Assembly: GCA_024279935.1 (NCBI GenBank) | Contig: JAJRQZ010000049.1 | Coordinates: forward strand, 1-39,002 | Source: Bacteroidota bacterium | Lineage (GTDB): Bacteria; Bacteroidota; Bacteroidia; Bacteroidales; F082 | DNA length: 39,002 bases | Direction: 5' to 3' | Shown: piece by piece, positions 18,693 to 29,141 of the stretch | How positions within the stretch are numbered: the first letter of the stretch is position 1 | Layout: every line of letters begins with the position of its first letter | Position numbers and translations under genes: made by a program | The notes under the pieces: model-generated | What the model saw: only the letters and a program-made list of their open reading frames with translations | Databases searched by the model: none | What the model was told of the DNA's origin: nothing

Positions 18693-19289
18693 ATGAAAAA
18701 ATTCATTATTGTTTTGATGGTGCTGGCAATGGCACAAGCAACAGGCATGAAGGCTCAGACAACTGACACCGATGTTGTTAACTTCACGGCTATTCTACAG
18801 GAAGTTCTAAATTTGAACGTAACTGGCGGGCAGAACCAGACTGCCGACTTCGACACTCCGGACGAGTACAACCTTGGAATTGATGCTGTTGGGACAACCA
18901 CTATCACAGTTGAATCAACAGGTGATTGGGATTTACAAATTAATGCTGCAGACTTCAGCGACGGAGGTGGAAATATCATTCCCATCGATAATTTAGGACT
19001 ATGGTGCGAAGCCACCGGCGTTCATCAAATCGGAACTGAAGTAAGCTGCAGTTACACATCATTGGCAAATGCATTGGGAATAACCGCGACCGATCAGATG
19101 TTATTGGACAACCTTGGCGGTAACGGCGGCGATGCAAGTGATAACGCGTTTAATTTAAACTGGACCATGGGAACCATGAACGGATCCATGAGTACGGCAA
19201 GTATTTTCCAGCAGGTTTCCGACGGGACAATCGGGGCGCTCGGAACTTATACGACAACAGTAAATTTAACACTTACTGCAAAGCCATAG
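18693..19289 (+). CDS. Exported subunit paralogue B, probable major subunit
   Basis: 198 residues; signal peptide cut near MKAQ (22). The mature N-terminus 'TTDTDVVNFTAILQEVLNLNV' has alternating hydrophobic residues, as expected for a strand given to a neighbour, though this is inference. Landmarks shared with A and C: 'DEYNLGI', 'VESTGDWDLQINA', 'IPIDNLGL', 'NAFNLNWTMGT' and 'TYTTTVNLTLT'. Two Cys (CEATGVHQIGTEVSC) could form a disulfide. It has its own promoter and leader and is closed by a hairpin terminator at 19318, so it is set for a higher level than its neighbours, the pattern of a major structural subunit. Confidence 0.75.
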   Translation: MKKFIIVLMVLAMAQATGMKAQTTDTDVVNFTAILQEVLNLNVTGGQNQTADFDTPDEYNLGIDAVGTTTITVESTGDWDLQINAADFSDGGGNIIPIDNLGLWCEATGVHQIGTEVSCSYTSLANALGITATDQMLLDNLGGNGGDASDNAFNLNWTMGTMNGSMSTASIFQQVSDGTIGALGTYTTTVNLTLTAKP

Positions 19290-19317
19290 GGTTTTGTTTT
19301 CATTTACATTAATGCCT

Positions 19318-19390
19318 GGTCGGCAGTAATTTGTCGCTTTTCCCCGGTTCAGGACTATATCGGGAATCAGTTTTACTGCCGGCCTTTTTT
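19318..19390 (+). terminator. Terminator/attenuator between subunits B and C
   Basis: GGTCGGCAGTAA (19318-19329) pairs with TTACTGCCGGCC (19373-19384), 12 bp with one G-U, followed directly by six T. The loop contains a second small stem (TCCCCG / CGGGAA). Read-through would feed subunit C and the usher-like gene at a lower level. Confidence 0.7.
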
Positions 19391-19406
19391 CAACAAACAA
19401 TATTAA

Positions 19407-20018
19407 GTGAAAATAAAAAAAACAATCGGTAACCTACTGGTATTTGCCGTTTTCCTCAATTTCAATTTGGCAAATGCACAGGGCGAAATAATGGAAACCC
19501 ATGTTGCCGCCACTCTCGAATCAGTATTGATACTGAATATCAATCCCGGTGTAAACGTTGAGTTCGGAATAATCGAGGTCTCGGAAAACCTATACCAAAT
19601 AACGCATAAGCCCGATGATATCCACTTCAGCGTCGAATCGACAGGGAACTGGGATCTGAGTGTCTCGGCAAGCGATAATTACTTCAGCTGCGTTGATGAC
19701 AGCTCATGTAAAATCCCCATCGACTTTGTTGGATATCAAATAGAAAACGAAGGAACCAATTGGGACAACGGCCTTTTTTCGCATATAGCTAACCGTACAA
19801 AAGACACAACTCTTTCATTGTCAACCAAAAAGACAACGGTCTTGGTAAACGGGAATAAAAACAATATAGGTGGGAAAGAGCAAAATGCCTTTGTTCTTAG
19901 GTGGAAACTGAATTTTGAAGATGACTTATTAAAGATAGATAAATTTTATAAATACAAAATAAAGGAGGGATATTATAGAGCAGATTTTTACATCACCTTA
20001 ACCGAGGACAATAGATAA
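19407..20018 (+). CDS. Exported subunit paralogue C
   Basis: 203 residues from a GTG start placed 17 bases after the terminator T-run. Signal peptide cut near ANAQ (25). Shared landmarks: 'ATLESVLILNINPG', 'FSVESTGNWDLSVSAS', 'IPIDFVGY', 'NAFVLRWKLNF' and 'YYRADFYITLT'. Two close Cys (CVDDSSC). It is the most diverged of the three, with a basic insertion near the C-terminus (KIDKFYKYKIKEG). It lies 44 bases before the usher-like gene, so a tip or anchoring subunit that contacts the barrel is plausible but unproven. Confidence 0.7.
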   Translation: MKIKKTIGNLLVFAVFLNFNLANAQGEIMETHVAATLESVLILNINPGVNVEFGIIEVSENLYQITHKPDDIHFSVESTGNWDLSVSASDNYFSCVDDSSCKIPIDFVGYQIENEGTNWDNGLFSHIANRTKDTTLSLSTKKTTVLVNGNKNNIGGKEQNAFVLRWKLNFEDDLLKIDKFYKYKIKEGYYRADFYITLTEDNR

Positions 20019-20062
20019 ATAGCCCGAAAAAAGCCTGGCAAAACGAAAACAAGACAAGGCAA

Positions 20063-23000
20063 ATGGCAGGTAAAATGAGCAACAAAATCTTCCCGCACAA
20101 TTCTTGTCGCGGGCTGGCAGTAGAGTTTCTATGGACTTTGTCCTTCATGCTCTTATATAGCTTTGCCGCTAATTCGCAGGCCCTGCGAATTAGCTTCGTT
20201 AAAACAAATATAAATCAGGATGCCGGAAGCCTGATCTTTAATATTGCGAGGATAAAAAATAATTCCGCCGAACAAATTAACTTGCAGCCCGTATTGAAAT
20301 TGCCCGGGAACTGGGCGTTTTTTAGTGGTTCGCTCAAGGCGATATCACTAAGGCCAGCTGACAGTATTTCCATTCCCTTAAGGATTAAAATCCCTGTCTC
20401 GGCAAGTTCCGAAATTAATTATACAATTGAGTTACAGTTGTTTACCGATGAAAATCAATTTTTGTCGAGGAGAACATTCACTGTAAGGACAAGGCCAGTT
20501 CACAATTGGGACGTGCAGGTGCCTCAAGAAAGGCTGTATTTTTTCCCGGGATCGGACAGGCTAAGCTTTGACCTAAAAATATTGAACAATGGAAATATCA
20601 GCGATACAATTGCGCTCGATATTCTTCCCGACAGGAAAATAAAATTAAAGACGCGCGATGAACTTGATCCGCCGGGCTTTGTCATCCTAAAACCACATAC
20701 CGACACTACCCTCCCCTTAACAGCTTTATACTCTTATGACGAAGAAAGGATATTTGAGCTAAGCAAAATCCAAATCTTCGCAAAAGCAAATAATAAAAGG
20801 ATTTACAGGGCTGTTATTATCGAAAAATACTCCGACAACTACGACCCTTTCGAGATAGACCTGACCTTGCCCCACCAAGTTGAGGCAGGTTTCAGGACTT
20901 TTAACAAAAACAGCGAGGTATTGCCGTTCGTTAAAACCAACGGCATAGCCAAACTTAGCGGGGAAAGCAATTTCAGGTATAATTTTACATACTATGATCT
21001 TACACAAACAGAGAACATTATAGCAAACTCTTATTATAATCTTCTTTATTCCAATAATGATTTAAAAATTGGCCTGGGTGCGTTTAGTTCCATGCTTGGG
21101 CGAAACCTATACAACAGGAACAGCATTATGGTCGCCCATAAAATCCGCATTAGCAAAACCGGAAGCCTGGAAGGTTTTGCAAGTTATGGCTTCGTAGATC
21201 CCAAGGCCGGAGGTGCAATTGGCTATATTTATGAAAAAAACGACCTGAACATGAAGGCTTCCGTAGCCTACGATGCCGATGGGCTGAGGAAGATAAATAC
21301 TGCCTCCTTCATTTATCACTCAAATAAGATCAAACTGGCAAAAAACCACGATATGAGTGCTGTTTTATATGCCTATAACGAAAACCATTATCTAACCAAT
21401 AAATATTCGCTTAGCGGAATTGCATGGGACATAAACTATTATGGTCGTTTGTCGAAGAACATTGTTTTGCAGTTCAGCAATAATTACGGAAGCCCGAATA
21501 TGCCCGGGCCACAAATGGGGCTTTTGAACTTCAAAACAAAGCTTAATCTTGCCACTTCCGACAAAAAGAAATTCTTTACCTTCAAATACGTTAACACAAA
21601 CAAGAACTTTTATTATATGAGCTATGAGGGCAATAAGCTTCCCGGCTCACTCCTTCACGATCAGTTTGGCAGCATTTTTTATCATTCGTATTCGAGCAAG
21701 GTCCATCGGTGGTCGGCCGGGCCGAGTATGGAATATTATAAATCCTTAAAGCCCATTTCCAATTCGGATGAAAAAGCAGTTTATAGTGTCAGCAAGTATC
21801 GTATTGAATATCATTCGTTTATAGGGCGTAAGCTAACGCTGGGCATTAAAGCCGGCATGGGGGATATTTATTATAAGGAAAGCGAGGAAACAAAAGAACT
21901 GCGTTACGATTTCCATCTTTTGGGCGATTTGAACCTGGGCGGTTACGGCTTGCGCTTTGCCTACGATTATGGCCCCATGGTAAATACAGGAATCTATCAG
22001 TTCGCCATCGACGCTTCCAACAACAGCGCGAACATTTCGCCTTATGCAATAAAACAAATCTTGAAGGGAAGAGTTAACCTTACCCTTTTTGCCAATTTCG
22101 CCTATCGCTTCGACCTAAGATACGGATCCATAAACATAAACCCGAAAATCGAGGCCTATGTTTATAAGGATTGGTATATAGTAGCGGGCGGGACATATTC
22201 TTACCTAAACCAGGAATATAAGGGAAGTAAGATAGATGCAAGTTATTATTATACAGAGTTGTCCGTCAAGAAGAAGTGGGGGGAAACCGATTATAAGAAA
22301 TGGCAAAAAGATTTAAGGAGGATGAAAATCGTTTTCTTCAGGGATAATAACGGCAATGGGAAAAAGGATAATCTTGAGCAAGGAATCCCTTATGTCAAAG
22401 CAAGATTGCTGCTTGTGAATTCGGCCGACCAAAATAGGAAAAACGAATTCCCAATTGACCTCACATTGCTTTCGAACGACAAGGGAAGCGTGATCTTCAG
22501 CCGCATCCCAATGGGGTTTTACGAGCTGAGCATCACGCCATTGCAGGATCAAAAAGAGTATTTCTATATTAATAAAACAGCCCAAACCATTGAGGTTACA
22601 AAAACCGACGTGCTTTATGTCCCGTTTCAGAAAGCCTCCAAGATCGAAGGCAAAATTGAGCTGAGCCAACGCAAATACGTGCTTGAAAATCAAAAAATCA
22701 GGGATATGGCCAACATAAAAGTTACGGCCTTCAACAACGAAGGCAACACTTATTCGGCTTTTACAAGGAAGGATGGCAGCTTTGTGCTTTTTGCTCCAGG
22801 CAACAATGTTTACTTCTTGAGGATCTCAAATGTTTTCGGAAAGGATTTCAGGATATTGAAAAATGATCTGAAAATAGAATTGCCCAACCCTGAGCTTGTT
22901 GTTTTTAGAGTTGTTGAAAACAATAGAAAGATAAAGTTCAAGCAGGCAAAACCTAAAGGCAAAGAGGAAGGCAACACTAAAAAGCTAAAGATTTTACCGG

Positions 23001-23338
23001 GCAGGATTTATAAAAACGAGCAAGAGAGACTCGACGAGCAAAGCCCTCTGCCCCGGTTTAATATAAAGAACAAAGCTGCTATGGAAGAGGTTGTCATAAA
23101 GGATAGGTTTTATGTTGTCTTATCGAGAACCGCCGATTTCAACCTGGCCAGCGACATAGTAAAGCTCATGAAGGAAAATGGTGTGCTTTGCCGTATCGGC
23201 TCCGGCCAGGGCAGCGACGAATTAATAGTTTTCACGAATTACTATTCCACTAAGGATGAAGCGAAAGCTGAAGTTAAAAGGTTAAAAACCACTGGAATTA
23301 AAAGGGTCTATATCCTCAGGGCAGGGAAAAATCAGTAA
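20063..23338 (+). CDS. Usher-like outer-membrane beta-barrel with C-terminal SPOR-like domain
   Basis: 1091 residues. The start is ATG at 20063 or, equally possible, ATG at 20075; the signal peptide follows (LSFMLLYSFAANSQ). Residues ~40-260 look like two immunoglobulin-like domains. Residues ~280-745 are amphipathic beta strands rich in Tyr/Phe/Asn ('YNFTYYDLTQ', 'SNNDLKIGLGAFSS', 'FRFDYGPMV'-like segments), a probable large barrel. At ~757 'FRDNNGNGKKDNLEQG' begins a SdrD_B/CNA_B-like domain, then another carboxypeptidase-regulatory-like domain (~850-910), a Lys-rich linker, and a ~80-residue C-terminal domain (~1010-1091, 'RFYVVLSRTADFNLAS ... VYILRAG') like SPOR peptidoglycan-binding domains. 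Barrel size, the chaperone and subunits upstream and the Ig/plug-like domains suggest an usher role. It is not a classical PapC-family usher by motif. Confidence 0.7.
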   Translation: MAGKMSNKIFPHNSCRGLAVEFLWTLSFMLLYSFAANSQALRISFVKTNINQDAGSLIFNIARIKNNSAEQINLQPVLKLPGNWAFFSGSLKAISLRPADSISIPLRIKIPVSASSEINYTIELQLFTDENQFLSRRTFTVRTRPVHNWDVQVPQERLYFFPGSDRLSFDLKILNNGNISDTIALDILPDRKIKLKTRDELDPPGFVILKPHTDTTLPLTALYSYDEERIFELSKIQIFAKANNKRIYRAVIIEKYSDNYDPFEIDLTLPHQVEAGFRTFNKNSEVLPFVKTNGIAKLSGESNFRYNFTYYDLTQTENIIANSYYNLLYSNNDLKIGLGAFSSMLGRNLYNRNSIMVAHKIRISKTGSLEGFASYGFVDPKAGGAIGYIYEKNDLNMKASVAYDADGLRKINTASFIYHSNKIKLAKNHDMSAVLYAYNENHYLTNKYSLSGIAWDINYYGRLSKNIVLQFSNNYGSPNMPGPQMGLLNFKTKLNLATSDKKKFFTFKYVNTNKNFYYMSYEGNKLPGSLLHDQFGSIFYHSYSSKVHRWSAGPSMEYYKSLKPISNSDEKAVYSVSKYRIEYHSFIGRKLTLGIKAGMGDIYYKESEETKELRYDFHLLGDLNLGGYGLRFAYDYGPMVNTGIYQFAIDASNNSANISPYAIKQILKGRVNLTLFANFAYRFDLRYGSININPKIEAYVYKDWYIVAGGTYSYLNQEYKGSKIDASYYYTELSVKKKWGETDYKKWQKDLRRMKIVFFRDNNGNGKKDNLEQGIPYVKARLLLVNSADQNRKNEFPIDLTLLSNDKGSVIFSRIPMGFYELSITPLQDQKEYFYINKTAQTIEVTKTDVLYVPFQKASKIEGKIELSQRKYVLENQKIRDMANIKVTAFNNEGNTYSAFTRKDGSFVLFAPGNNVYFLRISNVFGKDFRILKNDLKIELPNPELVVFRVVENNRKIKFKQAKPKGKEEGNTKKLKILPGRIYKNEQERLDEQSPLPRFNIKNKAAMEEVVIKDRFYVVLSRTADFNLASDIVKLMKENGVLCRIGSGQGSDELIVFTNYYSTKDEAKAEVKRLKTTGIKRVYILRAGKNQ

Positions 23339-23471
23339 GGCATATTCCTGATCGAACATTAATAACAACGATATTCGGGTATTGTACAGATATTATTTGG
23401 ATATTTGTAAAACTAATAAGGAAGTATTTAAGAGAAAGGCCAATCGTTAAAAATATCTGGTTTAAGTAAAA

Positions 23472-24283
23472 ATGAAACATAATATCTTTATTATTTCCGA
23501 TGGTACGGGCGGTACCGCAAAGAGGGCGCTGAAAGCCGCTTTGGTGCAATTCGGGAAAACCGAGACGGAGACCTTTTTATATCCGCAGGTACGCGATCAA
23601 GAGCAGATATTGGGGATTATTTCGGAAGCCAGCAGAAAAAAGGCCTCATTGTCCATACCCTCGTATCAAAAAAGCTTAGGCATTTCATATTGGAGCAGGC
23701 GCGCCTTAACGATATTGGGGCTATTGATATTATGGGACCGTTATTGGCTCAAATATCTCATAATTTTGAAAATACGCCTTCGGAAGAGCCCGGAATCTTC
23801 GAGGTGTTGAACAAGGCTTATTTCCAGCGCATTAAAGCCGTGGAGTTTACCATCCATCACGACGACGGGCTAAGGACTGAAGAACTTGACAAGGCCGACA
23901 TAGTGTTGTTGGGAGTGTCGCGGACATTTAAAACGCCTTTAAGCGTTTATTTGGCCCATAAGGGATGGCTGGTAGCCAATGTCCCGATCATCCTGGGTTT
24001 CGATGTGCCTGATGCCGTTTTTAAAATGGATCCCGACAGGGTTTTCTGTCTTACCACTTATTCGCAACGACTGGCGGAGCTCAGGAAGACCAGGGATAAT
24101 TATTTAGGGGGAAACACTGGGGATTATGCTGATCAGGAGCATGTTAAAAAGGAGTTGAATTATGCGTCGCGAATCTATCGACTTCATCCTAAATGGAATA
24201 TTATCAACGTAACAAATAAACCGATAGAAGAAATTTCTTCGGAGATATTGTCGATATTAAGGACAAAGAATATCTACCGTTAA
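23472..24283 (+). pseudogene. PPDK/PEP-synthase regulatory protein (DUF299), -1 frameshift
   Basis: The family is a bifunctional kinase/pyrophosphorylase that switches pyruvate phosphate dikinase or PEP synthase off and on. The N-terminus 'FIISDGTGGTAKRALKAAL' matches the family's VSDGTG...TA opening. The middle and end, 'HHDDGLRTEELDKADIVLLG', 'GVSRTFKTPLSVYLA' (the P-loop-like GVSRxxKTP) and 'AELRKTRDNYLGG', lie one frame back. The break is at 23636-23642, A AAA AAG in the zero frame; a -1 slip there gives GGC CTC ATT, 'GLIVHTLVSKKLRHFILEQ', and a full-length ~270-residue protein. Zero-frame reading gives 112 residues with an unrelated tail. This may be a homopolymer indel or a programmed slip. 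Confidence 0.85.
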
Positions 24284-24303
24284 GCCTTGGACGACAAGCT
24301 TTG

Positions 24304-25260
24304 TTAAAACAGTCTGCCGACAAACATTTCCAGTTTTCTCAAGTCCTTGCTGAAATTCCTTATTCCTTCCGACAGCTTCATGTTTGCCATTGGGTCTTCG
24401 TTCATCAACCAGCGGAAGCTCATCTCGTCGAGGCTAAGCTTGTCGATTTTCATTTTTTGTGCCCTTTCTACCGTAAGGCGGGGCTCAAGATTGATTTCAG
24501 CAGTTTCGAGCTCGGCAAGAAGCTTGGGGGAAATTGTAAGTAAATCGCAGCCGGCAAGCTCAATAATTTCTTCTTTGTTGCGGAAGCTTGCGCCCATTAT
24601 CTCTGTTTGATACCCGAACTTTTTATAATAATTATAAATTTCTGTTACGGATAAAACGCCGGGGTCCTCCGTGGCCGGATAATTGTCAACTCCATTGGCC
24701 ATTTTATACCAGTCGAGGATTCGGCCAACAAAAGGCGATATCAACTGAACGCCGGCCTCGGCACAGGCTATGGCCTGGGTTTTGCTGAACAAAAGTGTAA
24801 GATTAGTTTTAATGCCTTCTTTTTCAAGTATTTCGGCAGCCTTGACACCTTCCCATGTAGAAGCAATCTTAACCAGGATCCTGTCTTTGCCGATGCCTTC
24901 TTTTTCATATAAGCGTATTAAGCTTTTGGCATACGAAACAGTATCGTATATACGGAACGAAAGACGGGCATCGACTTCAGTTGAGACCCTGCCGGGTACG
25001 ATTTTTAATATCTCAAGCCCGAAATTAACCGATAATTTCTCCATGCAAGCCCTCATCCTGCGACCATCTTCGAATTCTGTTGACCTGGCATATTTTATCG
25101 CGTCGTCAACAAGCTGCTTGTATTTCGGGCTTTGTGCAGCCTGATAAATCAATGAAGGGTTTGTTGTGGCGTCGCGGGGGGTGTATTTCTCCATCGTCCG
25201 GAAATCGCCGGTATCGGCTACAACAGTGGTAAACCTTTTAAGTTGTTCGAGTGCGTTCAT
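24304..25260 (-). CDS. tal: Transaldolase (TalB type)
   Basis: Moves a dihydroxyacetone unit from sedoheptulose-7-phosphate to glyceraldehyde-3-phosphate in the non-oxidative pentose phosphate pathway, cytoplasmic. 318 residues, the usual length of the TalB class. Schiff-base lysine K131 in '[12 protein letters not shown]' corresponds to K132 of E. coli TalB; 'DATTNPSLI' (30-38) and '[13 protein letters not shown]' (~177-190) are family signatures. It is intact, convergent with the PPDK regulator (20 bases between stops) and monocistronic. Confidence 0.96.
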   Translation of the reverse strand: MNALEQLKRFTTVVADTGDFRTMEKYTPRDATTNPSLIYQAAQSPKYKQLVDDAIKYARSTEFEDGRRMRACMEKLSVNFGLEILKIVPGRVSTEVDARLSFRIYDTVSYAKSLIRLYEKEGIGKDRILVKIASTWEGVKAAEILEKEGIKTNLTLLFSKTQAIACAEAGVQLISPFVGRILDWYKMANGVDNYPATEDPGVLSVTEIYNYYKKFGYQTEIMGASFRNKEEIIELAGCDLLTISPKLLAELETAEINLEPRLTVERAQKMKIDKLSLDEMSFRWLMNEDPMANMKLSEGIRNFSKDLRKLEMFVGRLF

Positions 25261-25511
25261 TGATTACATGTTCTTTGAGCCGCAAAAATATGCAAATTCT
25301 TAAACCATGGACAGTATTTCGAGAACCCTTTAAGGCCAATCCCGCAATCCCCGGCCGATAGTTTATTCGTGAAACTCAATTTTCAACATTGTATTTGAAC
25401 GAATCCCGATAGCGCAGCGTATCGTGATAAATGAGTTTAATACTCCGATACTTGCATCGTTTTGAAAACAAATTCTATTTTGATACTTCCTCAGCTTTGC
25501 TGCTAGGCAGT

Positions 25512-28500
25512 TCATTTCAGCACAGTTACCGAACCTTCCAAAACTTTATCCTTGTCGAGCATGGATGTGTATTTTATGGTATAAACATAGGTTCCGGTTG
25601 GGACAAATCCGCCATTATACCTTCCGTCCCACTGATCCTCGATATTATTCGACTCAAATATCAATTCGCCCCAGCGCGAGAAAACCTGAAGGTTGTAGGC
25701 CTTTAGACCGATACCCTTGATCTCGAAGAAATCATTCATCCCATCTCCGTTGGGGGAAAAGGCGTTAGGCGCATAGACAACAAAATCGGGATGGATGGTA
25801 AGCTCCTTCTCCATGCTGCTCTCACAGCCGTTGGCGGTAACAATGTCAAGGGTGATCGTATAAATCCCTGCTTGCGTATAAATATGTGTAGGCGAGGCTG
25901 TTGTAGAGGTTTGGCTGTCGCCGAAGGTCCAAATATAACTAAGGGCGCCGCCGCTAATGGAAGTATTGCTGAAGTCGATGGTTGCTTTATCATCCTCAAG
26001 TATAGATTCCGGCGGGACAAGGTCGAAATCGGCAACAGGAGTCTCGTTAACATCTATAAAAGCATTTACCGTTTTGCTATCGGAGCATAGGCCGTTATTG
26101 GTGATTTCCAGTTTTACATCATACTGTCCGGGAGTGGTATAGGTTGTTGAAACGGATTCGGTCGTGCCACCGCTTCCATTACCGAGATCCCAGTTATATG
26201 TTACGTTATCGGTAGTATTGCCCGAAGTGCTGTTAAAAACTACGTCCAGGGGGGCGCAACCGGAAATGCTATCGGAAATAAAATCGGCAACAGGGCTTCT
26301 GACAACCTCCAGTTCGAGGCTGAACGCTTCGGCACTACAGCCATCTTCTTCAACTAAAAGACTAAGGGTTTTCGTTCCTTCCAAATCCCATTGTATATCA
26401 TAGGGCCCTTGTCCGGAACCGGAGTTGATGCTTGCACCGTCGAAATCCCAGCTGTAATTTGCCGCCGTACCGGCATTTCCCGAATAGTTCACTATCATGG
26501 CCTCGTTCTCGCAAACCAGATCAGATTGCAAGGCAAATGTTGAGAACAATTCCGGTTTAACCGTGATAGTTTGCTCAAGGGTTGCAGGACAATTGAATCC
26601 GGCAACATTGCCTACTAAAGTATAAGTAGTTGTTTCAAGGGGCGTAACATTGATGACGGCATTTGTTTCCTGTCCGGTCAAGCTGGCATCCGGAGGATTG
26701 GCAGTCCAAGTTAGATCTGTTGCCGTCCCAACAGCCGTTATGCTTACTGTTTCGCCATAGCAGGCAAAATCATCGGGAACATCCAGGGAAATATCAGGTA
26801 CCGGATCAACCTGAAGGATCATATCATCGGTATTTACGCAGCCATTTGCATCGGTAACCTGCACCGAATAGGTATAATTTGTTTGCTGGTCGGGTGTTAC
26901 CAAAGGGTTATATATCGAATCCTGTCCGCTTAAACTAGGGTCAAGGGGAGCCGATGTCCAGACATAATCCGTTCCGCCGCCAGCCTCAAGATTAAATGAA
27001 TCGCCAAAGCATATCGAGTTATCGAGGCCTGCGCTGGCATTAGGGAGAGGATTGACCGTGATTGATATATCAGTGCTTGCCGTAAAATTGCAGGCATTGG
27101 TAACGGTTACGCTATAAGTTGTTGTGGTTGTTGGCGTTACATTTATTACCTGATTGTTTTCCTGACCGCTGAGCGAAGGATCAAGTGGTGAGGATGACCA
27201 CACATAAGTTTCGTCGGTAGCACCCTGGTTAATAGTAAGCTGACTAAGGTCGCCTATGCAAATAACATTTGTGTCGGCTATTGCAAAGGCAGAAGCCCCT
27301 TCGAGCAAGGCCATGGTGGTATCGGTATCGAGATGAGTACAGTTATCACTTACTTCCAGCACATATTCCGTTGTGCCCGGAGGGCTAACCACAGGATCCG
27401 GGATTGTTTCCTGCCCTGCCAATGAGGAATCTACCGGGTTTGATGTCCAGAAAAATGCCTGTGCCCCTTCCGAAGATCCCTCAAGCTGAACGCTGGTAAC
27501 GTTGCACAAATCTTTGTCGGGGCCTGCGTTTGAATAAATTGGTGTGGCAATAATGATTGCAGTGTCCAGTACCTGACGTCCGCATGTGTCGCTTACGATA
27601 CAATAAACCTCGGCACTGTCGGTCCCTGAAATTGCGAAGTCGTACGTCTGGGTTAGGAAGCTCCCCGGCAACCATTCATAAGAATAAGGCGGGATCCCCG
27701 TTAAATACTGGTCCCCGAAACTAAGTGTTATCGTATCTTCGCAATATGTTTCATATCTTCTTGTAGTATCCCCGAAATAAGGTTTGTCGAGTATCAACAC
27801 AAAAGCGGTATCCGTCAGTAAGGGGTTGCACATCTCGGCACGGTAAATAACCTGGATGTCCTCCTGACCTTCTGTAATAAAATCTTCGTAAAAATTATAA
27901 AAAATTATGGAATCCCTTGTGGAACCACTGGGGAAAAACAAGGTGTCCTCGAGATTGACTATCTTTTGGTAATCATCGCCAAGAGTGGCGCTTCCCTCAA
28001 TTTTATATGGGATATAATAATCGAAGCCCATTTGTGTAGATAGATTAAAAACCATATTGACATCATGGTTGTTGCATGCTTCGTAAACGAGGCTGTCGAT
28101 GGTAGGATGGGTATATTCCGGTAAAGCGTCCACTGTTCCCAGGTTGAAGCTTCCTTTTTCGAGGAAGACACCTGTATCGAAAACCCCGTCCCCAGCATCG
28201 CCGACCTTCAATCTTATAGTGTACCATTGACATTGGGAAACCCCACTTTTTGCTGGAAGCGAAGTAGTATAACCATCATAAACAAAGTTTTTGAAGTTGG
28301 GGTCATCGCTTTGACTGTTGTCCTTGAAATACTGGCAATTGGTGCAGCCGCTTGGCTTGCCAGTACAAGTTTGCCCGCCTTTTCCAAAATTTATATTGTC
28401 AATTGCGACCGGAGTATGTGTTCCGGGTATTTCAGCTATATTTTTGGAGTTTAGGCTGAAGGGACCATTAATACCAGGCCCTGAAAGAAAGAAGCCAAAA

Positions 28501-29014
28501 ACATCATTAAAACTGGCAAAAACATAATCATGATATTCTTCGGAAGCGAAAACATATTGGAATGTTGCACTATCGGCGGTGGGCTTAAATTGAAATTCGA
28601 TAATACGAACATCATGAGTAGCCGTTCCGTTTCCCAATTGATTGAGGTCGGCATCATTTCAACGCCATTATTGTTTGTGCTGGCATTAGCCGCGCTTCCA
28701 CAAACATTTTCCTTATCAACATCGTCGGATTTACCGGAAGTCATAATAATTCCCTGGCCTTTTGTAAAACCAAGGAAATATCCGTTTTTGAAATATCCCA
28801 CGGAACTTGGATCGCCGTAAAACTTTATGTTCTGTTTAGCATACACAGGAACGCTTTTCAAAAAAACAGTATCAATTAAAGCGACGACAGCGGCACTGTC
28901 GGCACAGGGATAAACAGTGAAATCGCCAAATCCCTGGGCATTGGCTTTTTCTACATTGGAAAACGAAAAAAATACGGTTAATAAAAGAACTGAAAATTGT
29001 AGTTTTAGTTTCAT
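25512..29014 (-). pseudogene. Giant surface protein: choice-of-anchor L, PKD repeats, T9SS type B domain; -1 frameshift
   Basis: Start MKLKLQFSVLL at 29014; signal peptide cut near ANAQ. The N-terminal domain (~30-270) matches choice-of-anchor L proteins: 'GIIMTSG', 'NGTATHDVRIIEFQF', 'FQYVFASEEYHDYV'. A long series of Ig-like repeats follows, with recurring 'DPSLSGQE', 'NVTPTTTTTYSVTV' and 'GLDNSICFGDSFNLEAGGG'-type units, then PKD domains ('YIWTFGDSQTSTTASPTHIY'). The end is the gliding-motility C-terminal type B sorting domain: 'APNAFSPNGDGMNDFF', 'WGELIFES', 'QWDGRYNGG', 'PTGTYVY'. The frame breaks at 28659-28657, where GTTGAAATGATGCC lacks one A; adding it restores 'VENDADLNQLGNGT' across the family's conserved region. 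The corrected product is ~1167 residues. Confidence 0.85.
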
Positions 29015-29141
29015 GTTTTTAAATCTGGTGTGTGGTTCCGCGCAAAAATAACTAATTCGCATTGGTTTGACAACTTTTTATTTTAAGGAGTTGCAAATAA
29101 GAGGTTTCAAGGTCTGGTGTTTGGTGATTTTGATGCCGCCT

